From positions 43,461,842 to 43,525,841 of the forward strand of contig CM068587.1 in the NCBI GenBank assembly GCA_035048485.1: a stretch of DNA of 64,000 bases, written 5' to 3'. Numbering within the stretch: the stretch's first letter is position 1; each line of letters opens with the position of its first letter. The position numbers and the translations under genes were made by a program. The DNA comes from Pteria penguin. Taxonomy: Eukaryota; Mollusca; Bivalvia; Pterioida; Pteriidae. Positions 36,101-48,100 of the stretch are shown here, piece after piece. The notes under the pieces were generated by a model that made no database searches, was not told the DNA's origin, and saw only the letters and a program-made list of their open reading frames with translations.

Positions 36101-39100
36101 GGCAGTATCTATCAGTAACATTGTAAAGAAAATATTTATTAAAAATACTACGGCATATATTTTTGAAATGAGAGAATAAACAAGAAACCATCATGGATGG
36201 TATGACTGGATTGTAAATGCTAAACGCAAAATGTTGACGCCGGACGGACGGAGAGAGAGATGGACAGTTTTTGCCAATTTATAGACCGGATTGCTTAACA
36301 TTAACAATACACGTATGCAAGTGGTCACCCTAAAGGCAAAAAACAGTGTGTTCACTGAAGCGTAAAGTCAAGGTCAAGGTCACTTAACTTTTGTATTGGT
36401 TGGATAGAACATTCAAGTATCTACAAACCTACCAACTTTGACATAAGTACCCTTTAGGGTAAGAAAGAAACCAAGGTAAACGCAACTAAATAACAAAATG
36501 TTGATGCCGTGCGGGCGGACAGACGGATAGACGGACGACTGACGGACAGATGGTTTTCGCCAATTCATAGACCGGAATTGCTTTGCAATCTGGTAAAAAA
36601 TTACCTTTGTGTATAATGCTCTCTTGATCATGTATTACTAAACTGCAATTTACATTGTGTACTTCTTGCTTATACAGTCGCGGATCCAGAATTTCCGAAA
36701 GGGGGGGGGCACGTGTGTATTCGCCAACAAATTCAAAAGCCATTTTGGTGCCAAATCTGGATTTTTACTGATATATATGTAGCGAAAGGGGAGGGGCAGT
36801 CCCCCGGGCCCTTCTAACACCTTCTGTTAAAGCTTTAATAATTTCATTTGCACACCAGTTTGGTTTTCTTTTCTTAATTCTGAAAGTTACATCTAAACTC
36901 GCCATTGTGCTTTTTTTGTATGCTTAATTTCTGAAAACGTAACGCACCTACGTAACGACATAAAAAGTGCTAGATATAACCGACACGCCCACTTGTTTAT
37001 CTATATCAAAACGAAAGTAATAGTACACATGCGTAGTCTTTAAAGCTTAGGCCTAAATACAAAGACTAAATATGGTGACTTACGTCCGGACGTATGCCCT
37101 TTCATGAAATGGACTTAGGCCAGGCCTAAATTTTGTCATAAGCCTTGGACTAAGCTTAGTCTTAGGCCTAAATTTACGCCCTTTGATGAAACAACCTCCA
37201 GATAAGGTAAAAAATTACTGAGACAGTAAAAACAGAGGTCCTGTGTCACAGAAGGCGTGGCACGTAAAAGATCCCTCACTGTATCTGGTGGGTCCGTTGC
37301 AAAGGTCTAAATTTGTATGCAATGCATCAGGCATATGCTGTTACCATATACATGAAATAATCATGGAGTGACATAAAACAATAATCAATCAGTTAAAACT
37401 TCCTTCCTGCAAGGTTTGATGTTACTGTGTGTAGCAGTTGTTGAAAAGATGTCCAAAATGCGTCAGCCAATCAGAGTTTTTGGCAGCTATCTTGGATGAC
37501 TAATCTGCATGAAAGATACAATTGTACTAGAGGACTTTGAGAAGTTATATCCAGTAAGATTTTGAGAAATTCTGTGAAGATGCTATTGAAAAGAAAGTGA
37601 AAATGTGTCAGGCAATCACAGCCCATGGCAGCCATCTTGGATTATGGAGCAGGTCGAAAAGTAAAAACCTAGTACAGGACCTTGAATTCTTACTTCCTAT
37701 GATATTTTGTAAAAGTCGATATGTGTCAAGCAATCAGAGCCCGTGGCTGCTATCTTGGATTAAAGATCAGGAATAAAAAACATGAACTTGATAGAGGACC
37801 TGGAGTATTTATTTCCTGTATGACTTGGTAAAATTCTGTAAAGCGGCTGCCGAGAAGTCGAATATATGAAATAGTTCATAATGGGCGACGATGGACGGCA
37901 TCCTATGACAACAGCTCACCTGAGCCTTTGGAATTTTGATATTTTGAATTATTATAATTACACCACATAACTTTTTTTTTCCAGCTTCTTTTCCAAAAAA
38001 AAAAAAAAAAAAGAATTACCTGTAGACTAAAGCTCCTGCATCATCTTTAACCTGACTGCAATGTTCCTGCGAGATTTTCAAGATGACAGTTTGTAATTTG
38101 TCCTATAATCATAAAAGAGAAGTTTGCTTACTTGCCACTCTATTTCACCACAGATCCATAATTAAGGATATCTGTTTTATATAATACTAAGTGTATGAAA
38201 CAAATCTATGTAACATTTAATTTGAGAGATTTGTGGATAGGACAAATTTAGGTCACATGCCAATTTTGATCTTGATTTCGGATATAAAAAAGGTTCTGAC
38301 ATATTTGTGTCATGGGCATTAACTGTGTGAAGAATGAAGTAGAGACATTTAACGTAAATGTGCCTAAAGTCGTCACTATTTTTTCTGCCTTTGATATTCT
38401 CCCGTAAAATTTGTTCCTGTATATATCAATGTTTGGTATCATCTGGTTCAAAAATCAATCTAGTTTCTGATTTACTCTCTGTTACATTGACGCAGTAAGT
38501 ATAGGGCAAGATAATAGGGGTTAAAAGAAGGAGGTGTCCGTATGACGACTCTAGGACGGTGAATTCCTTAAGTCGTCATGCCATAAGTCCTAAAGTCCTC
38601 ATTAATATTGAATCAGTGTGCGAAATTAGCGGTAGCCCGCCGCCCGTAGCTATCCCAAAACTCGTCGGGCTATCCCAGATCGAACTGACCACGTCCGACT
38701 GGGCTATCCCGTTTTTCAATGCCATTTCATTCATAGGCTTGTCTTTGTACTTGACGCAGCATATTTCGCGAAAACGTTTGAATGAGACAGCTTTTTGTAT
38801 CATTCAAACGTTTTTTCAAAGCATGCTTTGTCAACTATAAAGGTAAGCGTATGAATAACATCGCACAATTTACATCGTGTCAAGTAGCGGTCATGTTACC
38901 TTTGAAATATTTTGAGGGAGCAAGGCCCTCTATGAAACCGAAACGTAAAGCAACAACAGGAGAAGAAAAATAGAAAAGTAAAAAAAAGTATGAAAAAGAG
39001 GTTTAGAGTGCGTGAATTCAAATTGCATCGGAAAATCAGACGTGACTGGCTAAAATTTGAAAATACAAAAATGTCTTGTACTATATGTATAGAGTTTTGG

Positions 39101-42100
39101 GTGAACGATTGGGCTATTTACGTCCTGGTAACCAAGTTTGGCTTACTGGATATACAAATTTTAGTTTGGTTTCCATTAAAAAGCATGAAACTTCATCCAT
39201 GCATGCAGATGCGTCGAAGGCAAAATTGAACTTGAAAAATGTTGCACAATCTGAGGCTGCTAAAGCCTTGCGACAGTTAAATGAAGCAAACTACTCTAGA
39301 TTGTCAATGCATATTTGAAATGCACATGCATTTGCAAAATCTTTTAAAGATTATACATGGTTATGTGACCTTGATAAGGCCAAAGTGAAAGTGACAGCAC
39401 AGATGATGAACAGAGTTACAATGAAAATTGTAAAAACTTGCAAGAAATGGAAATTGAATTTGAAATGGAATATGAGAATTAAATCCTTATTTGAATTTTG
39501 TAATGTTTGTTGAATCATACCTAACAAATTACATCTGGGCTATCCCAATTTTAATGGGGCTATTCGAATTTCATTTGGGATAGCCCCCTGGGCTATCCCA
39601 TCAATAATCCCAGTTTCACACACTGTTGAATAGAGATCATTGAGTTGGCATGGTCGTTATTATATAATTAATTACTCGCTATCAGGTCAATGTCGCAAAT
39701 TTATGACCCAAAACCTTACACTGGCGGTGGTCTGACCTAACTGAGGTTAGAGGTCTCGAGGTTTTATCATACCGAAATTTTATATACCAAGAATAACGTC
39801 ATTTAGTAAAACATTCATACCTTGTATTGTTGATGTACATGTAAACAAACAAGTTATCAAATTATCATTATTGAAGAATTCTACATCTGTCATATTTGGC
39901 AGTCATTAATATTAATGACCCAGACATTATATCATTTTCCAGTCAATAGTTATCATGTGGTTTATTTAAGTCATAAATCTAGATTGAAGTTGTTTGCTCT
40001 AATGCTGCTAAGATATATGTATCCAGACAAGTTGGTTGGTTGAATGGGGTTTTACGTCGCTTTCAACAATATTTCAGTTATATTGCGACAAGGAAGCAGG
40101 AGGTTACCAACCCCTTAAACATAGTGGCGCAATCCAGGAATCGAACCCGAGTCGTCCGCATCCCAAGCTAAGTGCCAACCAATACACCAAGTCTGTCCTC
40201 TATCTAGACAAGCAATGCCAGTCTATAATAAATCTTTTTAATGGTTCATAATCAACCAATCAGAGTCATAGAATTTTAATAGACGTATCATAATATTTTT
40301 TTTTATTATTTAATGAATGAAAACCAATACTTCATCAAGATATCATTTCATAACACAGTGGGCATATGCTGAAACAAAATATATATATTCTGTACAATGA
40401 ACACCAATCCCTGTATACGGTTATATTCCGTACAACTAACGTATGCACTGTTCTTGTGTAATATATATTTTTATTTATTCATTATATATTTATTTATTTA
40501 TTCATTATATATTTATATAATTATTTAAAAAGCAAATTTATTACAAGTATTATACCCTATATATTTATATCAAACTCATCATTGACAACTGATCCCTATT
40601 TTAGAAAAATTATAACATTATAAATGACAGTCCTAAAGTCGTCACCCCTGTCCTTAAATCGTCAGTTTTCTTCTTGACCTCTGTAGCAATATGTCGGGGA
40701 TGAGGTGACCCAATAAGCGTATTTTGATGTAAAAGATTCTATTGAGCATTTGCTTCACTTGTGATACACGTATTTCATGTCTTTGAATAACGGTAAATTG
40801 CATTCGCCCAAGAGAATATGGAACTTGAAAATGCATCGCTCGTACGCTGTCAAAATGTCAAAGTGAAATTTAATATTCCTTGAAATATCATGAATACTTT
40901 ACTATGATTTGTATAAAATGAAAATGGTATTTTTTATAGAAACATGGAACATACTTACCTCTTTCAAAACACGCCGCCCTTTAACTTCTTTGAGTTCTCG
41001 TTTCTGAGAAATAACGCGAGATTTGAGAGTGACGACTTAAGGACTATGACGACTTTAGGCACATTTACGTTACTTTAACTGTTGACCAACCAATTGCATA
41101 ATGAATGATTTAACAAGAGGACAAGTAATCACAGCAAATCAAGCCCAGAATTAATCAAGGAAGCAAGTATCCTTAGAGTACTGTTGAAGCAACACATGTC
41201 CTTTTCTATACCCAAAACATTTACAATGCATGAATCTATAAGAGGCTGTTATTGTAAATACATTTCTGGAATATATATTCCATAAGTGAGTCACTATAAT
41301 TGATGGATAACATTTTCCCCAATATGTGTAAGTACTGGTACTTTGTGAAAAGTCTTATCAAAATCATTTAACTGGTTTATGAGTTGCTAACGTGGTCAAT
41401 ATTTATAAATGTATCAATTATCTCCCCTTGATAGATTTGTAGAGCAATTATTATTCTTCATGCGAGTATTAGTCCTGCTGATCATTTTGACAGTCAACAG
41501 TTTCTCTTAATCTATTATAGTTTTGAAAAGTTTGGTTATAAAGAGCAAAAAATAGTAAAATTTGATGTTCAAAAGGCAATAACTCCTATAAGGAATCATT
41601 GGACTTATTGACCTGCAGAGCTTTTGATGTTGGAGAAGGGAGGTTGCCTTCAATTTCCTTTATTTCCGATAAATTTTAAGATACGAGTCAAAAACTGCAG
41701 CTTGACCACTATGTTTTATTTTACGTAATGGCAACTAGGTTTTTTTGTTGGTAGTAATGGTGGACACAATATTTAAAGTACAGATTATTGGAATGATTGT
41801 GATGAATTTGATTCAAATCTGCTATGCAGTTACAGAAGAAAATGTTTGACAAATATTAACATGAAAATTGGCAAAAATTGACATTTCTGGAGCCATAACT
41901 GATATAGGGGTGTTGCCTTTGACTTCTTCTATCTGTAATAGTATTTGAGATATAAGCCAAAAACTGCAGTCTGATCCCTATGTTTTTTTCTAGCTATGGT
42001 AGCTATGTTTTGGGGGCAACATTAAAAACTGACAATTTTTAAATCTAGGAGCCGTAACGATGATTGTAATCAAGTTTGATCTCCATCCATTCACAGTTAC

Positions 42101-45100
42101 ATTTTCTTTTGTTCTTCTGTAGCCTGGAATGCTTACTATGCATATCTATTTCATTTTACATTTCTATAAAGTATCTAACTACAATCATATTTTTAGATGC
42201 CAACATCATTCATTATAGCAATGAATGTAACTAATACAGGAATTTTTTTTAATCCTTATTAAGAATTTTTGAATGCATATATGAATTTGAACTTACAAAT
42301 TATTTTCAAAAGTCATAAGCTACTACCTTTGTCTTATCCGTAGGTGAACCATAAAGATGAGTCTGAAGATGAAGAAGAAGAGATGATTTGCTGTCTCGTA
42401 ATGATTTCTGTAACATTGTAGACCTAAATTTCTTGATATAGTTGGATGCAGTTCGATCTGCCACAAAATCGACTGTTTTCTTCAATGATGCTGGGTGGTT
42501 ATGAAAAAAATTCTCCTCTAATTGAACCTATTTGAAAAAAAAGGAGTTTAAAAAAAGAAAGAAAAGAAAACAAAAGTTGTCTCAAGTACCTCTGGATACT
42601 ACTATCAAACCTTGATATCTTGAAGGAACCATGAAAAATACTTCAAGATATCCGTAGTTTGAGATATCTGAATTTCAGGATTTAGGATAACAAATCTTGA
42701 AGTTAATATACACCAGGACATTTGACGTGTGATTATTATAGTACATGATGTATTTATCAAGAAATATGCATGAAGATGTACGGAAGCCCATTAGCTTCAC
42801 TAAAAAAAAAATTAATTTATTGCGAATATTTGCAATACTATTGCAAATACATGTATAGGCAATACTATTGCAAATATTTTTGAAGTATTGCGAATATTCA
42901 CAATTATTTTAACATAATCATTAGAATTCATGCACATGTATACACACGTGTATACATAGCTCTGATTTGAAATTTAGGCATGGTTATGTTGTAAATTTAA
43001 ATCAGGGATATCTCGTTAACATTTGTGCATTGTTAGAAAATCGACTGACCAATTTTCGCTTATTTCGGACAAAGGATAAAGTGGACTAGTCATATCGGTC
43101 CGTCCTTCGGCGTCGTCCACAATACTTTTCACATTTTCGAATTCCTTTAAACTGCTGAATTAAATTTCACCAAACTCTGCGGAAAGAAATACTTTTTCTT
43201 CTAAGTTTGTATTTTTCCACCCTGTCACAGATTCCAATCTACGGATATCTTTTAGACTTTTGTTAATTCTTGATGATTATCTCCCCTTTATTCAACATTT
43301 AGTGTAACCAGTATGGAATGCGAACTTATATATATGAGGGCCAGGTAGCGCAGTTGGTAGCGCGCTCCCTTCTCACCAATGCGACCCGGGTTCGATTCCC
43401 GGTGTGGTATGTGAGATGGTGGGGCTGTCACCAACTTGGCTTCGTGAGTTTTCTCCGGTTTCCTCCCACACAAACAACACCCTTACTCCAAGATCCGTGT
43501 AAACAAGCAAGATTTATATAAGTTGTTAACTTGTTTCTTAATCGTTGTAAAATAAATAAAGTTTAAATTTTTTTAAATGCAAACTTATTGCTACTCATTG
43601 GAATGTTTGTTTCAACAACATTTCAGTTATATTGCGACATGGAAGCAGGAGATTACCAATTTCTTATACATAGTGGTGAAACTCAGTGATGTACCATAGA
43701 ACCCCCCAACCTACCCGCAAATGCTTTCCTTTAGATAAACCGACCCAGTATAGAAACCCCCCTCCCGATAAATTGAACCAGTATAAATCTTCGCTGCGAT
43801 ACACCCGATCCAGCATAGACAATCTCCCCCCGAATAAAATGACCCCCCCCCTTGAGATCAGTACGCTTTCCCCTGTTTTAGAGATAAAATCTGGTTAGGT
43901 TCGAATATTACAATTAATAATGGAACTAAATACGCATAATACTTAATCATGCTTATTCTTAAATCAAAGGCTTGAAGAGCCACAAAGGCGTCGAGCTAAA
44001 TTTAATTAAAAGCTGTCAAAAGTAGCAGAAATTGACCAGTCGTGTACACCTTTTTTGTTGAATTCTGATAATTTTTGGAATAGGGTAAAAATAAAAGCTT
44101 AAGGACCAACAACCATATATCATATAAGATATCATCATAACATTTTATTGTTCTTTACGTCATTCTTGCAAAAATATGTCAAATGTCTTATCACAAAGAA
44201 TGTACAGGTGAAATCAATCGAACACCATTGCCATTTTTTACAAAGATAGAAATGGACGAGTTATTACCATTGCCTGTAAAATATGGAAGCTTATGCTTAA
44301 TTTGTTTTAAGATATGGTCAGGTCTAGGTTACAGTTTTAGTCTACGCTACTAACACTGACACTGACACTAGGGCCAACAGCTTGTATATATCGTCCAAAC
44401 ACACTAGTAATTATTCGGTCGTTTATTGTACGTGCATGTGTAAGGGCTACAACGCTATGCCGTTCGCCATAATGACGCAAGCCAATTGTGCATCACAATC
44501 GCACAATCGCAAGTTCTACGTAATTTATTTTTCATGCATTCAATCTAAAATTCTGTCTTAATCCATGCTATCATCCTTTACATTAGCATTAAATTTTGTA
44601 GGCGATTTGAAAACTTTGTCAGTTGCCATTTTTTATACCCTCGTGGGAACTTTTCCAGATATGTGGAAGACCATGTGATATATACACATGCTACTTCCCT
44701 AATAAGGAAAAAATGAGGCGTGGCTTTAGAAATTTTAGCGGGAAAATACACAACTACTCAAAAACAAGTAATTCCTACATACATAAAGCTATTTGGCGTT
44801 GTGACCAACATCTTGATCATTTAATGCTATTCCGATTGCAACCTAAGCTTTTTAAAAAGCTATTCTTGTTCAAGATAGACTGAAGTTACCTGCCATCGCA
44901 GTGCGAAGAGACAAGTGACCACTGCCATTTTATAGAGGCTATTCCCTGTCCAGCAAATGTTATTTATAGCACAGGCGGTAAGGGTCCTCCTAAATGAAGA
45001 ACTCTAAAGAACACTAAAGAACTCTAAGGTAATTTCGATATGGATGGGTAAAATGGAAAAATAAAATGGTATTTAGGTGTATTATGATCATACAAACATA

Positions 45101-48100
45101 AATATATAAGGTTTGTTGGAGTTTAGATGAAAGGAAAGTGTCATAATTGTGAATTGAATATGACTGGGTTTACAAATCGCGTTGCGCATAAAACGCCATA
45201 TTGGAAAGTTATTTAAAGTTGGACGTTGCGATCGGTTTTTGAATGATAATCGATTTTTTTTTGGTTTTTGTTGTTGTTTTTTTATATATATTTATTTATT
45301 TTTTTTTTAAGCAAGTCCGCATAAATGTAGAACAAGAAACTAGATATTCTGTTAACAAAAGAAATAAAGGTTTCCATACGAGCTCCCCGACCGACCGTTT
45401 TACGTCTTGGAATAACGTAAGAGGGTTTACGAGCTTTCCCCATCATGACAGGTAAGCTTATATGGAAAACAAGAGGCCCAAGTGGACCTATATCGCTCAC
45501 CTGAGTACCTATATTATCAGTCATGCATGAAGGAAGAATTCATTTATTTTTGCATTAATGTGACTAAGTCAACACAGATGTTGAAAATATGTCAAATTTT
45601 ATTTCAGGCTAGAATAAAAAAACAACACTTTTTTGCACATCCATTCGCGTCATTTTGATATTAAGCATTTCCTTTGTCTCTGCAAGAAGTCATTCAGGGC
45701 AACAAGTTAGTCATTTTCTTTAGGTGGGGCCTTTTGTTGACTGATTTCAAGTCTGGGTCATGAACAACAATTGTTTCAAATATTGTCCAGATCTAACTTA
45801 AAATTGCCTAATTTCATATGTTGAGTGTTGAGAAACATCTAAAAACTTATTTAGATGTGTAAAGAAATGAAAAAAAAATTCTGACCACAGCTGGATTTGA
45901 ACCGCTACTCTCCATATTTCAATTACCAAGTGGTATATGTACTATTGTGAGAACTGCTTTTTAGACATGGTGGCATTATCTGTTAACCAATTTGGATGAA
46001 ATTTACCAAATTGATAGAGGACTTTTAGTACTTCATTTATTCCATGTTTCATTAAAATCTTTCATGTGGTATAACAGCAGAAGTGAAAAATGTGATTGAA
46101 TTGTTCCTATACATCCTCATTTGGAAGTCTTAAAAAATTCATAGAAAATCCAAAAATTGAGATATTGACAAAATTCTTTCAAAGTAACAATCCTTACCAT
46201 AATTATGATCACAATAGTCCATAAGAAATCATCATTATCAATTAACTAGGAAATATGACACTTTTTTCTGCATTGAATCACCAAGTCCAAAGAAATGTCG
46301 AAAAAAATTCTAAAATTTGATTTTGGAAGGGAACCAAAATGACAATACATCTTCACTCATCCCTCTAGATCATTTCTATGCATTCTGTTTGTCTCTGTAT
46401 ACAGCCCGTATGAAAAAGAATATTGTTAAACGAGGGAACTCTTTTGTGACCTACTCTTGACTATGGTGGCGCCACCTGTAAAGAGGTCTGGACGAAAACA
46501 ACAGAATTTGAAGAGGATCATAAGTGACTTATTTCTACCAAGATTTATTAAAATCCTTCAAACAGTTTTGTAGAAAAAGTTGAAAATGTGAAAAATGGCC
46601 AACCCCCCCTTTTTTTTTTTGGAAGTCTTAAACGTAAAATTCCTAATTTCATATGTTGAGTGTTGAGAAACATCTAAAAACTTATTTAGATGTGTAAAAA
46701 AAAAAAAAAATTTTTTTGACCACAGCTGGATTTGAACCGCTACTCTCCATATTTCAATTACCAAGTGGTATATGTACCATTGTGAGACCTACTTTTAGAC
46801 ATGGTGGCATTATCTGTTAACCAATTTGGATGATCCGCACAAAAAACAAAACCTTTGAAAAGGACTATGAGTACTTGCATCCTACCCAGTTTTATCACAA
46901 TCCTTCAAGTTGTTCTGTAGATCAAGTTGAAGATATGAAAAATTGTCCCCCCCCCTTTTCTTGGAAGTCTTAAAAAATTCATAAAAAATTCAGAAATCGA
47001 GATATTGAAAAAATTCCTTCACACCAGCATTCCTTACCATAGAAATGATTAAATGAAACCAAATGAATGCATCAATGTTTACTAAAAGAAAATAATAACT
47101 CTTTAATGCATTAAAATAACAAAGTCTAAAATAAAAATGAAAAAACGTCAAAAATTTGATTTCGGAATGGAACCAAAAATATCAACACTTCTTCCCATAT
47201 GCCTCTATCTCATTCCTATGCAGTCGGTTTGTCGCTGTATGCACCCGATCTGAATAAGAAGTTTGTCAAAGGAGGGTACCCTCTGTGACCTACTTTTGTC
47301 TGTGGTGGTGCCACCTGTTCATGGATCCTGACAAAGATGACCACATTTGTCAGGGACCTTGAGTATTTGATGCATGCCAAGTTTCATTGAATTCCAGCAA
47401 GTGGTTCCGAAGAAAAAGTTCAAACTGTGAAATGTTTACACCAATTATCCCCCCCCCCCTTTTTCTTGAAAGTCTTAAAAAATTCATAAAAAATCCAAAA
47501 CATAAAATATTGAAAAATTTTCTTTGCAGTAGTATTTCTTACCATCAAAATGATCAAATTAAACCAAATTAATGCATCAATGTTTAATTAAAGAAAAAAA
47601 TACCTCTTTTCTGCATTAAAATTACCAAGTACAAAAAAACGTCAAAAATTTGATTTCGGAATGGAACCAAAAATAACAACACTTCTTCACACATCCCTCT
47701 AGATCATTCCTATGCATTTGGTTTGTCTCTGTATGCCCCCGGTCTAAGGAAGAAGTTTGTCAAAGGAGGGTACCCTCTTTGACCTACTTTTGCCTGTGGT
47801 GTCGCCACCTGTTGATGAATCTGGACGAAAAACAACAACACTTGTAGGGGACCATGAGTACTACATGCTTATCAAGTTTCATCAAATTCTGTTCAGTGGT
47901 TCTGGAGAAGAAGTCGAAAATGTGAAAAGTTAACGACGGACGACAGACGACGGACGGTGATTGATCACAATAGCTCACTTGAGCCTTTGGCTCAGGTGAG
48001 CTAAAAACTCAGATTTTTTGCTTATATACCCGCGGTAACTTTTTTGACATAAATTTTCTCTTGCTATTTGCAGGTGCAAAAAGGCTTCCTTGCGTAATAA

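Larger units (their letters stand above)
35374..37192. mobile_element. Inverted-repeat element with AGGCCTAA-rich ends
   Basis: GTTTCATCAAAGGGC at 35374 is inverted at 37178-37192. Each end also carries an inner copy of a TTTCATCAAAGGGC-type motif and several AGGCCTAA/TAGTC motifs, giving imperfect inversion over about 200 bp. A G element and a G-rich scrap lie inside. No transposase seen and the target duplication is unclear. Confidence 0.5.
38350..41072. mobile_element. 2.7-kb element with a perfect 26-bp inverted repeat
   Basis: The 26 bases at 38350-38375 (TAACGTAAATGTGCCTAAAG then TCGTCA) are exactly inverted at 41047-41072. CCTTAAGTCGTCA/CCTAAAGTCGTCA motifs recur inside both ends (38573, 38588, 40630, 40653, 41033). 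TA at each outer edge would fit a Tc1/mariner-type duplication but other readings are possible. No transposase of its own is visible; it hosts a hAT-like remnant and a SINE. Confidence 0.65.

Noticed and set aside
43335..43408. Possible functional tRNA gene
   Set aside because: Box A and box B are present, but the sequence is the head of a SINE with a conserved body, A-rich tail and flanking target duplication.
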